Notes: generated by a model not told the origin, from the letters alone. A DNA stretch of 64,000 nt from Pseudomonas lini (GCF_030812475.1 NZ_JAUSSR010000007.1:186001-250000), one strand, 5' to 3'; counted from the first letter of the stretch, positions 8,338-17,427 are shown. Program-made: numbers and translations.

Positions 8338-9563
8338 TGTGCGGTTCCTGTCGATTGCGCGCCGGTCATGTCGTCGGAGTTCTGGAACACTATTTTAGCG
8401 GCGAGCAGTGCGTTGATCGATGCAGCGTCGAAACCGGTTTCGCGCAATACTTCGACAGTGTGTTCGCCCAGCAGTGGCGGTGGCCGGCTGGCCACGCTGT
8501 CAGTGGCGCAGAACACCGGGGTCACTACCTGACGCAGGGCGCCGAGTGTCGGGTGCGTGAGTGTCTCGGTCAGTTGGCTGTGCAGCACCTGCGGGTCGTC
8601 GAAGACCTCATCGAGTGTATTGATCGGGCCGGCGGGTAATCCTGCGTCGACGAACAGCGAGGTCCACTCGCGTTTGCTGCGGGTTTTCAAACGAGTTTCC
8701 AGAATCTCTCTCAATTCGTCACGACGTTCGACCCTCGTTTCATTGGTCGCGAAGCGCGGATCATCCGGCAGCTCGGGCAAATCGAGCAGCACGCACAGAC
8801 GCCCCCACATCGCCGAAGTGATCGGCGCCAGATTGAGCGGGCCATCCTTGGTCTGGAACACGCCATAAGGTGCAATCACCGAATGGGCGTTGCCGGTGCG
8901 GCGCGGCACATCCCCCAGGCTGAGGTAGCGTTGACCGTGCACACTCAGCAACCCGACCAGACTGGCCAGCAGCGAGGTGCTGACATGCTGGCCACGCCCG
9001 GTGCGCTCGCGCTCAAGCAGCGCGGCCAGCACCGCTGTCACCAACCACATGCCCGAGGTCAAATCGCCGATGGCGGTGCCGGTGCGTGTCGGGTCGCCAT
9101 CGACGAAACCGGTCAGGCTCATCAGCCCCGAGTAGCCTTGGGCGATCTGGTCGAAGCCCGGCCAACTGCTCATCGGCCCGTCGGTGCCGAAGGCGTTGAT
9201 GCTGCCCATGACCAGTCGAGGATTGCGGGCGCTGAGCACCTCATAACCCAGGCCCATGCTTTCCAGCGTGCCGGGTTTGAAGTTCTCGATCACGACGTCG
9301 GCGTCATCGATCAGCCGCTCGATGGTGGCCAACCCTTCGGGGTGGCGCAAGTCAATGCACATGCCGCGCTTGTTGCGGTTGCAGGATAAATAGTAGGTGC
9401 TCACGCCCCGATCGAAGGGGCCCCAGGTGCGGCTCATATCGCCAGTCGGGCCGGGCTCGATCTTGATCACATCGGCACCGAGGTCTGCCAGCACCATGGT
9501 GCAGAACGGCCCCGACAGTGCACGGCTCAGGTCGACGATTTTCACGCCTTGCAAAGCTTGCAT
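8334..9563 (-). CDS. Class III (CaiB/BaiF-type) CoA-transferase
   Basis: A 409-residue family III CoA-transferase. The N-terminus ALQGVKIVDLSRALSGPFCTMVLADLGADVIKIE is the family signature, and the catalytic Asp is expected in the SINAFGTDGPMSSWPGFDQIAQGYSG region near residue 160. These enzymes move CoA between carboxylates. Coupling to the ScpB-like decarboxylase suggests it makes malonyl- or methylmalonyl-CoA from the free acid imported by the MatC-like carrier. Start 9563 (MQALQG) is chosen because GGAGAACCCT lies just upstream; an in-frame start 12 codons earlier lacks such a site. It is transcribed away from a LysR gene, its probable regulator. Confidence 0.82.
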   Translation of the reverse strand: MQALQGVKIVDLSRALSGPFCTMVLADLGADVIKIEPGPTGDMSRTWGPFDRGVSTYYLSCNRNKRGMCIDLRHPEGLATIERLIDDADVVIENFKPGTLESMGLGYEVLSARNPRLVMGSINAFGTDGPMSSWPGFDQIAQGYSGLMSLTGFVDGDPTRTGTAIGDLTSGMWLVTAVLAALLERERTGRGQHVSTSLLASLVGLLSVHGQRYLSLGDVPRRTGNAHSVIAPYGVFQTKDGPLNLAPITSAMWGRLCVLLDLPELPDDPRFATNETRVERRDELREILETRLKTRSKREWTSLFVDAGLPAGPINTLDEVFDDPQVLHSQLTETLTHPTLGALRQVVTPVFCATDSVASRPPPLLGEHTVEVLRETGFDAASINALLAAKIVFQNSDDMTGAQSTGTAQ

Positions 9564-9677
9564 AGGGTTCTCCAGTGAAGGGTTGAGTACGGGCGCCAAG
9601 GCCTGTTGAGGCGCGGCTTGCCTTTGACGGCGGTTAGCGCTTCGTGTGTTGTGCGACGAGTCTAGGCGCCGTATCTC

Positions 9678-9697
9678 ATATCCTTCAAATATGATAT
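9678..9697. promoter_or_regulatory. LysR-type operator candidate ATATC-N10-GATAT
   Basis: A perfect 5-10-5 inverted repeat with a T-N11-A-like core lies in the 178-bp divergent region between the CoA-transferase and the LysR gene, the usual place for the recognition site of a LysR protein controlling both genes. Assignment rests on position and symmetry only. Confidence 0.45.
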
Positions 9698-9741
9698 TCC
9701 TCTACATTCATCGGAAAATCATATGGCTTGGGAGCGTACAC

Positions 9742-10677
9742 ATGGACCTGCGCCAATTGCGCTATTTCATCAAGGTGGTCGAGTGCGGGAACATCACCCG
9801 CGCCAGCGAAGCGCTGCATATAGCGCAGCCAGCAATCAGCCAGCAGATGCGCAACCTGGAACAGGACATGGGCATGCAACTGCTCGAGCGCAGCGTGCAT
9901 GGCGTTGTTCCCACGGCGGCCGGGCAAACGCTCTACCGGCATGCCATCGAATTGCTGCGCCAGGCCGACGGCACCCACGAACTGCTGCGCCAGGACGCCG
10001 AGTTCCCGCGAGGCAAAGTCTCGGTCGGCATGCCGTCGAGTACGGCGCGCATGTTGGCCATTCCGCTCGCGCGCACGATTCGCAGCCGTTATCCGGGGAT
10101 CAAACTGGAATTGATCGATGCCCCGAGCGCCGAACTCGGACGCCTGATCACGGTAGGACGGGTGGCATTGGCGGTGAATGTCGATGCGGTCGAAACCCGG
10201 GGCATGGCTTTCCAGAAGCTGTTAACCGAAACGCTGTACCTGGTGGCGTGGCCGGAATTTGCACTATCGGATGGACCGGTGTCGATTGAGGCTCTGGCGA
10301 AGATGCCGCTAGTGCTGCCCTGTGCCCCGAACACCATTCGCAGTCGAGTCGAATTCGCACTGCAGGAGGCCGGACTGAAATGCGAGGTTGAATTCGAAGC
10401 CAATTCCACCGACCTGTTGTTCTCAGCCGTCAAGGCGCAACTCGGTGTCACGATCCTGCCGTGGGCCGCGGCCCATGCCGAGCTTGTGCAACACAGGCTC
10501 AAGCTGGCCAGGATCGATCATCGACTGTTCAAGCGGGATCTGTCGCTGTGCTGGCATGACACGGTTGTAGAAAGCAATGCGGTGCAGAAGGTCAAGTCGA
10601 CCATTTTCGAGCTGTTCGAGGCATTCGGGCGGCAGCCGGGGTGGGCAGATGGGCAGCAATGGGGCTGTAGCCACTGA
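9742..10677 (+). CDS. LysR family transcriptional regulator (Nac-like)
   Basis: A 311-residue LysR regulator. Residues 1-60 form the winged helix (MDLRQLRYFIKVVECGNITR, then ASEALHIAQPAISQQMRNLE), and residues ~90-300 the periplasmic-binding-protein-like effector domain (GKVSVGMPSSTARMLAIPLA...). ATG 9742 is supported by GGGAGCG 6-8 nt upstream; the frame is open further upstream through the promoter region. Being divergent from the CoA-transferase, decarboxylase and carrier genes, it most likely responds to the dicarboxylate or its CoA ester. The effector is not known. Confidence 0.85.
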   Translation: MDLRQLRYFIKVVECGNITRASEALHIAQPAISQQMRNLEQDMGMQLLERSVHGVVPTAAGQTLYRHAIELLRQADGTHELLRQDAEFPRGKVSVGMPSSTARMLAIPLARTIRSRYPGIKLELIDAPSAELGRLITVGRVALAVNVDAVETRGMAFQKLLTETLYLVAWPEFALSDGPVSIEALAKMPLVLPCAPNTIRSRVEFALQEAGLKCEVEFEANSTDLLFSAVKAQLGVTILPWAAAHAELVQHRLKLARIDHRLFKRDLSLCWHDTVVESNAVQKVKSTIFELFEAFGRQPGWADGQQWGCSH

Positions 10678-10738
10678 TCAGCGTCCGATATTCCGTTTGG
10701 GTAATGGCGAAATTTTGTTGTCGGCATAACGGAGAAAA

Positions 10739-10768
10739 CTGTAGGAGCGAGCTTGCGCCGGGCGGCGT
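10739..10768 (+). repeat. Single degenerate REP arm
   Basis: The segment starts CTGTAGGAGCGAGCTTGCGC and then diverges. It matches one arm of the REP doublets seen elsewhere, but no partner arm is present, so it is a solitary, decayed copy. Confidence 0.5.
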
Positions 10769-10881
10769 GCCGATGATGGTTTCGAGAAAAGAAGCTGCTT
10801 GCATGTCAATTTGCTTCCTGACGGGCATCAATCGGCAAAAGAGACTTCAGTCTCTTTAAATAGGGATGACAAATAGCGCAC

Positions 10882-10921
10882 AAACAAAAACGCCACTCTG
10901 AATAGAGTGGCGTTTTTGTTT
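10882..10921 (-). terminator. Rho-independent terminator after tRNA-Gly
   Basis: A near-perfect stem AAAAACGCCACTC / GAGTGGCGTTTTT with a 6-nt loop has T-runs on both strands. It lies 3-4 nt beyond the tRNA 3' end on the minus strand and can work in both directions, also closing the LysR transcript. Confidence 0.85.
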
Positions 10922-10924
10922 ATT

Positions 10925-11000
<76 letters not shown>

Positions 11001-11063
11001 GTCTTGGTGTGGCGCATTCTATACAATCCAGAAGCCCCGTCAAGCCTTTGATTCAAAAAAGTT

Positions 11064-11624
11064 TTATTTCTTTTCTGCATCAGTCTTCAGATGCGGCCAC
11101 GCAGCCCGCAGGTACTGGATCATGGACCACAACGTCAGGGCGGCGGAGACCAACAGCAAGGCGTAACCCACCAATACCCAGAACGTGAAGTCCGACGGGT
11201 TGGCCAGCAGGATCACCAGCGCCACCATCTGCGCGGCGGTTTTCCATTTGCCCAGGTTCGACACCGCGACGTGCGCCCGGGCGCCGAGTTCGGCCATCCA
11301 CTCGCGCAGCGCCGAGACCACGATCTCGCGACCGATGATCACGGCGGCTGGCAGCGTGAGCCACAGGTTGCCGTGTTCCTGCACCAGTAGCACCAGCGCC
11401 ACGGCGACCATCAGCTTGTCGGCCACCGGATCGAGGAAAGCCCCGAACGGTGTGCTTTGTTCCAGTCGGCGGGCCAGGTACCCGTCCAGCCAGTCGGTGG
11501 CCGCGGCAAAGGCGAAGACCGAGGCAGATGCCAGGTAGCTCCAATGGTAAGGCAGGTAAAACAGCAAAATGAAGATCGGAATGAGCAGGACGCGTAGAAC
11601 GGTAATCAGATTAGGGATATTCAT
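11064..11624 (-). CDS. pgsA: Phosphatidylglycerophosphate synthase
   Basis: CDP-diacylglycerol--glycerol-3-phosphate 3-phosphatidyltransferase, the committed step to phosphatidylglycerol and cardiolipin in the inner membrane. The 186-residue protein has the CDP-alcohol phosphotransferase motif DG-x2-AR-x8-G-x3-D-x3-D in [20 protein letters not shown] and four to five membrane segments. The start is set at ATG 11624 ([14 protein letters not shown]), the standard N-terminus for Pseudomonas PgsA; a GTG two codons upstream is also in frame. It follows uvrC by 32 nt and precedes tRNA-Gly, so gacA-uvrC-pgsA-tRNA is probably one transcription unit. Confidence 0.95.
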   Translation of the reverse strand: MNIPNLITVLRVLLIPIFILLFYLPYHWSYLASASVFAFAAATDWLDGYLARRLEQSTPFGAFLDPVADKLMVAVALVLLVQEHGNLWLTLPAAVIIGREIVVSALREWMAELGARAHVAVSNLGKWKTAAQMVALVILLANPSDFTFWVLVGYALLLVSAALTLWSMIQYLRAAWPHLKTDAEKK

Positions 11625-11656
11625 CGGCACAACTGGCTACGAGGTGAGGTGGCATT

Positions 11657-13480
11657 CTACTCGCTGTGCAGATTTGCATAAATCAACTCTGCGAGCTTTT
11701 TACTGATCCCGGGTGCTTTGGCGATCTCTTCGATGCTGGCACGAGACAGCTCCTGCAATCCACCAAAATGTTTCAACAAATCGCGCCGACGTGTCGGGCC
11801 GACGCCGGCGACGCCCTCAAGCGTAGACGTACGGCGGGTTTTGCCGCGACGGGCACGGTGCCCGGTAATCGCGAAACGGTGGGCTTCGTCGCGTATCTGC
11901 TGGATCAAATGCAGTGCGGGGGAATCGCCGCGCAGGGTGAATTCGTGGGCGGCATCATTCAGGTACAAAGTTTCGAAACCAGCCTTGCGGGTTGCACCCT
12001 TGGCCACGCCCAGCAGGATCAGGTCGGGCACCGCCAGTTCATTGAGCACATCCCGGGCCATGGACAGTTGGCCCTTGCCGCCGTCCACCAGCAGAATGTC
12101 CGGCAGCTTGCCCTCCCCGTCCTTCAGCTTGCTGAAGCGTCGGGTCAGGGCCTGGTGCATCGCGGCGTAGTCGTCGCCGGGGGTGACGCCTTCGATGTTG
12201 TAGCGTCGGTAGTCGGACTTGATCGGGCCTTCCGGGCCGAATACCACGCAGGAGGCCACGGTCGCTTCGCCGCTGGAGTGGCTGATGTCGTAACACTCCA
12301 GCCGCTGCGGTGGCTCGTCCAGGTTGAGTACTTCTGCCAAGGCATCGAAACGTGCCGCAACATGTTGCCGGTTGGCCAGCCGTGCGCCCAGGGCCTGCTC
12401 GGCATTGGTGACCGCCAATTGCTGCCAGCGTGCCCGGGTACCACGTACCCTGTGACTGATAGTCAGTTCGCGACCGCGCAGCTTGTCGATGGCCGCAATC
12501 AGGGCCGGGAAGTCTTCGTGAACCACGTTGACGATCAGTTCGCTCGGCAAGTCGCGTTCGGGGCTGCTGACGTAATATTGGCCGAGGAATGCTGCCATGA
12601 CCTCGGACACGTCTTCTTCTATACCCACCTGCGGGAAGAAGTTCTTGCTGCCCAGCACCCGCCCGCCGCGTACGCTGATCAAGTGCACGCAGGCACCCCC
12701 CGGGTTGACGAATGCGGCGATCACGTCGACATCGCCCGAGCCGCCTTCCATGCTCTGCTGGTCCTGGACCCGACGCAGGAGCGAGATCTGGTCGCGCAAC
12801 TCGGCGGCCCGCTCGAACTCGAGATTGATCGCCGCCTCCTCCATGGCCACGGACAATTCGTCCGTCAACGCATTGCTGCGCCCCTCGAGGAACATCACCG
12901 AGTGCCGTACGTCTTCGGCGTAGACCTCGGGATCCACCAGGCCGACGCAGGGCGCCTTGCAGCGTTTGATCTGGTATTGCAGGCACGGGCGCGTGCGGTT
13001 CTTGTAGTAGCTGTCCTCGCACTGGCGTACGAAAAAGGTCTTCTGCAGCAGGCTCAGGCTTTCGCGAATCGCCCCGGCGCTGGGATAAGGACCGAAGTAT
13101 TTACCCTTGGCCTTCTTCGCGCCGCGATGGATGCTCAGGCGCGGGAACTGGCCATCCGAGAGGAACACGTAGGGGTAGGATTTGTCGTCGCGCAGCAGGA
13201 TGTTGTAGGGCGGACGCCACTCCTTGATCAGCGTCTGCTCGAGCAACAGGGCTTCGGTTTCATTGGCGGTGATCGTCGTTTCGACCTGGGCGATACGCGC
13301 TACCAGGGCCGCGGTCTTGGGTGCGAGCCCGGACTTGCGAAAGTAACTCGACAGGCGACTCTTGAGGTTCTTGGCCTTGCCGACGTAGAGCAGGCGCGCA
13401 TCGCTGTCGAACATGCGATACACACCGGGGCGCCCACTGACGGTCGAGAGAAAAGCACCTGGATCAAAGGCTTCAGTCAT
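11657..13480 (-). CDS. uvrC: Excinuclease ABC subunit C
   Basis: The dual-incision nuclease of nucleotide excision repair, 607 residues, normal for the family. The N-terminal GIY-YIG nuclease domain ([25 protein letters not shown], residues ~17-40) makes the 3' cut. The middle has a UVR motif near residue 205 ([19 protein letters not shown]) that contacts UvrB, then the RNase H-like endonuclease domain ([23 protein letters not shown]), and C-terminal helix-hairpin-helix repeats ([20 protein letters not shown]). It starts 2 nt after the gacA stop, the coupling conserved between gacA/uvrY and uvrC in gamma-proteobacteria. Confidence 0.97.
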   Translation of the reverse strand: MTEAFDPGAFLSTVSGRPGVYRMFDSDARLLYVGKAKNLKSRLSSYFRKSGLAPKTAALVARIAQVETTITANETEALLLEQTLIKEWRPPYNILLRDDKSYPYVFLSDGQFPRLSIHRGAKKAKGKYFGPYPSAGAIRESLSLLQKTFFVRQCEDSYYKNRTRPCLQYQIKRCKAPCVGLVDPEVYAEDVRHSVMFLEGRSNALTDELSVAMEEAAINLEFERAAELRDQISLLRRVQDQQSMEGGSGDVDVIAAFVNPGGACVHLISVRGGRVLGSKNFFPQVGIEEDVSEVMAAFLGQYYVSSPERDLPSELIVNVVHEDFPALIAAIDKLRGRELTISHRVRGTRARWQQLAVTNAEQALGARLANRQHVAARFDALAEVLNLDEPPQRLECYDISHSSGEATVASCVVFGPEGPIKSDYRRYNIEGVTPGDDYAAMHQALTRRFSKLKDGEGKLPDILLVDGGKGQLSMARDVLNELAVPDLILLGVAKGATRKAGFETLYLNDAAHEFTLRGDSPALHLIQQIRDEAHRFAITGHRARRGKTRRTSTLEGVAGVGPTRRRDLLKHFGGLQELSRASIEEIAKAPGISKKLAELIYANLHSE

Positions 13481-13482
13481 TT

Positions 13483-14124
13483 TCAGAGGCTGGCATCGAC
13501 CATGCCGTGACGAACCGCCAACAGCGTCAACTCGACATCACTGCTGATCGAAAGCTTTTCGAAAATGCGGTAACGGTAGGTATTCACGGTTTTTGGCGAC
13601 AGGCACAGCTTGTCGGAAATGATCTGGACTTTCTGGCAGCCGACAATCATCAACGCGATCTGGATTTCCCTTTCCGACAGTGCATCGAAGGGTGAATCGT
13701 TGGTCGGCTGGAAAGACTTGATCGCCAGTTGCTGGGCAATCTGCGGGCTGATGTAGCGTTGTCCGGCAAACACCAGGCGGATCGCCTGGACCATTTCCGG
13801 CAACCCGGCGCCCTTGGTCAGGTATCCCGCGGCACCGGCCTGCAGCAACCGGGTAGGAAACGGATCCTCTTCACACACGGTAACCGCGACAACTTTTATA
13901 TCCGGATGACTGCGCAATAATTTGCGCGTGGCTTCAAGACCGCCGATTCCCGGCATCTTGACGTCCATCAGTACCACATCGGGTTTCAATTCACGCGCCT
14001 TGAGCAGGGATTCTTCACCTGATTCAGCCTGGCCGACCACTTGCAGGCCATCGATGTCAGCCAGCATTCGTGTAATGCCTGTACGAACGAGATCATGGTC
14101 ATCGACTACTAGCACCCTAATCAA
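13483..14124 (-). CDS. gacA: Global response regulator GacA (TTG start)
   Basis: The 213-residue response regulator of the GacS/GacA system, which drives the RsmY/RsmZ small RNAs and so secondary metabolism and biofilm traits. The receiver domain has acidic residues D8/D9, phosphoacceptor D54 (VLMDVKMPG) and the T/K switch residues ([16 protein letters not shown]). The C-terminus is a LuxR-type helix-turn-helix ([20 protein letters not shown]...). The start is the TTG at 14124: it gives exactly the known GacA length and N-terminus ([10 protein letters not shown]) and has GAGGTG 6 nt upstream. ATG starts further up in the frame would add 67 residues with no family match. Confidence 0.95.
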   Translation of the reverse strand: MIRVLVVDDHDLVRTGITRMLADIDGLQVVGQAESGEESLLKARELKPDVVLMDVKMPGIGGLEATRKLLRSHPDIKVVAVTVCEEDPFPTRLLQAGAAGYLTKGAGLPEMVQAIRLVFAGQRYISPQIAQQLAIKSFQPTNDSPFDALSEREIQIALMIVGCQKVQIISDKLCLSPKTVNTYRYRIFEKLSISSDVELTLLAVRHGMVDASL

Positions 14125-14291
14125 GCAGACACCTCGCGATATGGTCTTATGGGATGCTCGACACCTTAGCAAAAAGCGACTGGCAGACCTAGCGGCACGC
14201 GCTATATAAACAGTATCAATAGTTCTTCCTTCGACCCACTCGAGCAATAGAGAACATTGTCGGCCACCGATAGCATTTTCTGATTGAATTT

Positions 14292-14312
14292 GCTTACCGG
14301 CCTCTAGTAAGC
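14292..14312. promoter_or_regulatory. Palindrome GCTTAC-N9-GTAAGC in DAHP synthase promoter region
   Basis: A perfect 6-9-6 inverted repeat 26 nt upstream of the aromatic leader peptide start. It overlaps a plausible but weak promoter (TTGAAT near 14285, TAGTAA near 14305). It could be an operator for a repressor responding to aromatic amino acids; it is not a TyrR box. Confidence 0.3.
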
Positions 14313-14337
14313 TCGACCCATTCATCGGAGACAGACC

Positions 14338-14466
14338 ATGTTCAACACTCGCTCACCGCTTCAGATCGCCAGCGCCCTGCGCTCGGTCGCGGCCGCCCGG
14401 GTGAATGACGTCTGTGCTTCGGTCAGCTTTTATTTTGGGTATTGGTTTAGCCACTGGCGCGCCTGA
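14338..14466 (+). CDS. Aromatic-rich leader peptide of DAHP synthase (attenuator)
   Basis: A 42-codon ORF with a good Shine-Dalgarno (CGGAG, 7 nt before ATG). Residues 31-40 read FYFGYWFSHW: three Phe, two Tyr and two Trp codons packed into ten, just before the stop. A perfect terminator follows 50 nt later and DAHP synthase after it. This is the architecture of a transcription attenuator: ribosome stalling at Phe, Tyr or Trp codons would change RNA folding. GGGTAT (14437-14442, inside the aromatic codons) can pair with ATACCC (14466-14471), and GGGT (14492-14495) can pair with ACCC (14515-14518) in the terminator arm. The pairing scheme is my proposal and was not folded computationally. Confidence 0.8.
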   Translation: MFNTRSPLQIASALRSVAAARVNDVCASVSFYFGYWFSHWRA

Positions 14467-14515
14467 TACCCACACGGCGCCCACTTTGAACGGGTCGCCA
14501 CCAGAGAATTCTCAA

Positions 14516-14552
14516 CCCCCGGTCGGCTTCCCGACCGGGGGTTTTGTTTTTT
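14516..14552 (+). terminator. Attenuator terminator upstream of DAHP synthase
   Basis: A perfect 11-bp stem, CCCCCGGTCGG (14516-14526) with CCGACCGGGGG (14531-14541), a CTTC tetraloop, then TTTTGTTTTTT. It sits between the aromatic leader peptide and DAHP synthase with no gene end nearby, so it must act as a conditional terminator within the leader transcript. Confidence 0.88.
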
Positions 14553-14602
14553 CAGCCCTGAACATTTTTAGCGACACTGCCGACAACTCGAGGATCACGA
14601 AC

Positions 14603-14755
14603 ATGAATTACGCCACTTATTACCGCTACGACAGTTTTACCGCCTGGCGATTTAGCAGCCTCCGCTCGGGACAGCCTGCCGCCTCCGATCGGTCACCCAC
14701 AGGTGGCAAGCACACGCACGCAGCCAATCCGGCCAATTGTCGAACACCCCAGTAG
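14603..14755 (+). CDS. Second Tyr-rich small ORF before DAHP synthase
   Basis: A 50-codon ORF starting MNYATYYRYDSFTAWRF, with AGGA 9 nt before its ATG. Its first 17 codons hold five Tyr, two Phe and one Trp; the remainder is polar (SPTGGKHTHAANPANC). It begins 51 nt after the terminator T-run and ends 48 nt before DAHP synthase. It may be a second leader peptide that senses Tyr by translation, a translational coupling ORF, or a small protein. I know no family for it. Compositional bias in the first third and the good ribosome binding site argue that it is translated. Confidence 0.6.
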   Translation: MNYATYYRYDSFTAWRFSSLRSGQPAASDRSPTGGKHTHAANPANCRTPQ

Positions 14756-14803
14756 GGCCGAGTGCGCGGGACCGAACCCGCCATCTGCCCAGGAAGCCTG
14801 AAC

Positions 14804-15877
14804 ATGAACTCGTCCGTCTCCGCTCTGCCGCTGTCCACCCTGAGCCCTGCCAATGAGGCGCTGACCCTGCGTCTGCCCAGCTCATTGCAACTCAAGCAGC
14901 AATTACCCCTCAGTAACGCCCTGACCCAACAAGTTGCCGCCCACCGCCAGGCGGTTCGCGCGATCCTCAATGGCGAAGACTCCCGCCTGCTGGTCATCGT
15001 TGGCCCTTGCTCGATTCACGATCCCCGATCTGCCCTCGAATACGCCACCCGCCTCGCTCGCCTGGCCATTGAAGTCAGCGATGAGATGCTGCTGGTGATG
15101 CGCGCCTATGTCGAAAAACCGCGTACCACAGTCGGCTGGAAAGGTTTGGCCTACGATCCGCAGCTGGATGGCAGCGACGACATGGCGGGCGGCCTGACCC
15201 TGTCCCGCGAGCTGATGCGTGAAATGCTCCGGTCGGGTTTGCCAGTGGCTACCGAACTGCTGCAACCGATGGCCGCCGGATACTTCGACGACCTGCTCAG
15301 CTGGGTGGCGATCGGCGCCCGCACCACCGAGTCGCAGATCCACCGGGAAATGGCCAGCGGCCTGGGCATGCCGGTCGGCTTCAAGAACGGCACCGATGGC
15401 GGTGTGACCGTCGCCAGCGATGCCATGCGCTCGGCGGCCCATCCCCATCGACATTTCGGCGTCGACAGTCAGGGCCATCCGGCGATCATTCAGACGCCGG
15501 GCAACGCGGACACCCATCTGGTGTTACGCGGCGGGCACGGCGGACCTAACTACGACCGCGAGAGCGTCGCGCGGGTGCACAGCGATTTGACCAGGCTGAA
15601 GATCCCGGCGCGGATCATGGTCGACTGCAGCCATGCCAACAGTGGCAAGGATCCCTCGCGCCAGCCGGCGGTGTTCAACGACGTGCTCGAACAGCGTTTG
15701 CAAGGTGATCGATCGCTGATCGGCATGATGCTCGAGAGCCATCTGTTCGAAGGCAGCCAAGCGTTGAGTCCATCGCTGCGCTACGGGGTATCGGTCACCG
15801 ACGGCTGCCTGGGATGGGACGGGACCGAAGACCTGTTGCGCCAGGCGGCGATCAGGATGCGGGCTCAACGCGACTAG
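14804..15877 (+). CDS. aroF: 3-deoxy-7-phosphoheptulonate (DAHP) synthase, class I
   Basis: Condenses phosphoenolpyruvate and erythrose 4-phosphate, the first step of the shikimate pathway. The 357-residue protein is the class I (AroF/G/H) type: it has LLVIVGPCSIHDP (PEP/metal loop), MRAYVEKPRTTVGWKGLAYDP, GARTTESQIHREMASGL, VGFKNGTDG and DCSHANSGKD metal-binding segments. ATG 14804 is preceded by AGGAAG. The N-terminal ~40 residues carry the regulatory region, but which aromatic acid inhibits it cannot be told from sequence, so the F symbol is tentative (aroG or aroH are alternatives). It lies behind an aromatic leader peptide and terminator, so expression probably follows aromatic amino acid supply. 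Confidence 0.92.
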   Translation: MNSSVSALPLSTLSPANEALTLRLPSSLQLKQQLPLSNALTQQVAAHRQAVRAILNGEDSRLLVIVGPCSIHDPRSALEYATRLARLAIEVSDEMLLVMRAYVEKPRTTVGWKGLAYDPQLDGSDDMAGGLTLSRELMREMLRSGLPVATELLQPMAAGYFDDLLSWVAIGARTTESQIHREMASGLGMPVGFKNGTDGGVTVASDAMRSAAHPHRHFGVDSQGHPAIIQTPGNADTHLVLRGGHGGPNYDRESVARVHSDLTRLKIPARIMVDCSHANSGKDPSRQPAVFNDVLEQRLQGDRSLIGMMLESHLFEGSQALSPSLRYGVSVTDGCLGWDGTEDLLRQAAIRMRAQRD

Positions 15878-16104
15878 CAAACAAATGACTCGCCGGAGGT
15901 AGGCCATTGCGCACCTGCGCACTGCCTCCGGCAAAAGACTGTCCAGACATTGCGAAAAGTACCTCATATCCCTTCGAGCATTCGTACTTCCCCTATTCCG
16001 TTTTCATCAGGCCAGCGCGGCTTTTTCATACATCGCACGCGCGCTGGAGTGCTTTAGAGTGAGGCGCAGGCACCCCACAACCTCTTGTGAAAAAGGTATG
16101 AACA

Positions 16105-16986
16105 ATGCAACGGAATGCAACGACTCTCTACCCGATCCTGCTGGTCCATGGGCTCTTCGGTTTCGATCGCATCGGCCCGTTCGAGCTCTTCCATGACATC
16201 AAGCAAGCCCTCAGAAACGCCGGCGCCAGGGTGTTTGTCCCACACCTGTCAGCCGCCCATAGCAACGAAGTTCGCGGTGAACAGCTTCTGGCGCAGATCG
16301 AGCGGGTGCTGGAAGGTACGGGCGCGAACAAGGTCAACCTCATCGGTCACAGCCAGGGTGCGTTGGCGGCGCGTTATGCGGCGGCGATTGCACCCGGGGC
16401 CGTCGCGTCGGTGACCTCCGTCAGCGGACCGAACCACGGTTCGGAGCTGGCCGACGTCCTGCGCAAGGCCCTGACGCCCGGACGCCTGTCAGAGCAGGTC
16501 GCCGAAACCGTCGCCGGCTTGTTCACCGACTTTCTATCCTTGCTCAGCGGCAACCGTCAGTTGCCCAAAGACGCCATTGCCGCGCTGAATGCGCTGACCA
16601 CCGAGGGCGTGGGCGCATTCAATGCCAAATACCCTCAAGGGCTGCCGCACACCTGGGGTGGCAAGGGCCGGGAACTGGTCAACGGCGTTCGCTATTACTC
16701 CTGGAGCGGCACGCTGCAAAGGAGCCTCCTCGATCAAGGGGGCAATGCACTCGACCCGCTGCACGGATTCTGCCGGGGCTTCTCCCGCTATTTCACCACC
16801 GAAGCCAGGCAGAACGACGGCCTGGTCGGGCGCTACAGCTCTCACCTGGGCACCGTGATCCGCTCCGACTATCCGCTGGATCACTTCGACAGCATCAGTC
16901 AGATGGCCGGCCGGGTCCGCAAAGGCGTCGACCCGGTCGAGCTTTATGTAGAGCATGCCGAACGCTTGAAAAAGGCCGGCGTGTAA
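16105..16986 (+). CDS. Triacylglycerol lipase, subfamily I.1, P. fragi type
   Basis: A 293-residue true lipase close to the P. fragi lipase. It starts almost directly at the first strand, [16 protein letters not shown] (oxyanion loop), with no signal peptide. The catalytic triad is visible as Ser83 in GHSQG, Asp in [15 protein letters not shown] and His in YPLDHFDSI. The Ca-binding region around the latter two is conserved, but the disulphide Cys pair of the secreted P. aeruginosa enzyme is missing (one Cys remains, in HGFCRGF). No lipase-specific foldase gene is nearby, in keeping with a foldase-independent enzyme. How or whether it leaves the cell is unclear. It is transcribed alone. Confidence 0.88.
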   Translation: MQRNATTLYPILLVHGLFGFDRIGPFELFHDIKQALRNAGARVFVPHLSAAHSNEVRGEQLLAQIERVLEGTGANKVNLIGHSQGALAARYAAAIAPGAVASVTSVSGPNHGSELADVLRKALTPGRLSEQVAETVAGLFTDFLSLLSGNRQLPKDAIAALNALTTEGVGAFNAKYPQGLPHTWGGKGRELVNGVRYYSWSGTLQRSLLDQGGNALDPLHGFCRGFSRYFTTEARQNDGLVGRYSSHLGTVIRSDYPLDHFDSISQMAGRVRKGVDPVELYVEHAERLKKAGV

Positions 16987-17091
16987 GAAATGCGGCTGCC
17001 GAGCGCCGGATACAAGGAACTTTGGGAAGAAAAAGGCCACTGAATCCGGTAGGCTCACCACTTTTATGAATATTGAAAGGAGTATTTTCCC

Positions 17092-17373
17092 ATGGCTAAA
17101 GCCACTGCCCGTCACATCCTGGTTGCCAGCGAAGCCAAGTGCAACGAACTCAAGGCTCAAATCGAGGGTGGCGCCGACTTCGCAGAAGTCGCCAAAGCCA
17201 ACTCCACCTGCCCGTCCAGCCGTCAGGGCGGTGACCTGGGTTCGTTCGGTCCGGGCCAGATGGTCAAGGAATTCGACACCGTGGTCTTCAGCGCACCGAT
17301 CAACGTGGTGCAAGGCCCGGTAAAGACCCAGTTCGGTTACCACTTGCTGGAAGTGACCAGTCGTCAGGACTGA
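17092..17373 (+). CDS. ppiC: Parvulin-type peptidyl-prolyl isomerase (PpiC)
   Basis: A 93-residue single-domain parvulin, the size of E. coli PpiC (Par10), a cytoplasmic prolyl cis-trans isomerase. It has the family landmarks ATARHILVASEAKCNELK (active-site His8), TCPSSRQGGDLGSFGPGQMV and TQFGYHLLEV (second His). AAAGGAG precedes the ATG. A strong terminator follows. A second, diverged copy of the same fold is at 33432-33707. Confidence 0.93.
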   Translation: MAKATARHILVASEAKCNELKAQIEGGADFAEVAKANSTCPSSRQGGDLGSFGPGQMVKEFDTVVFSAPINVVQGPVKTQFGYHLLEVTSRQD

Positions 17374-17396
17374 TCAATCCGCAGTTTGCTCCATGA

Positions 17397-17427
17397 CGGC
17401 CCACCTTTTGGTGGGCCGTTGTGTTTC
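17397..17427 (+). terminator. Rho-independent terminator after ppiC
   Basis: Perfect 9-bp stem CGGCCCACC / GGTGGGCCG with a TTTT loop, followed by TTGTGTTTC. It ends the ppiC transcript before the yej operon. Confidence 0.85.
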
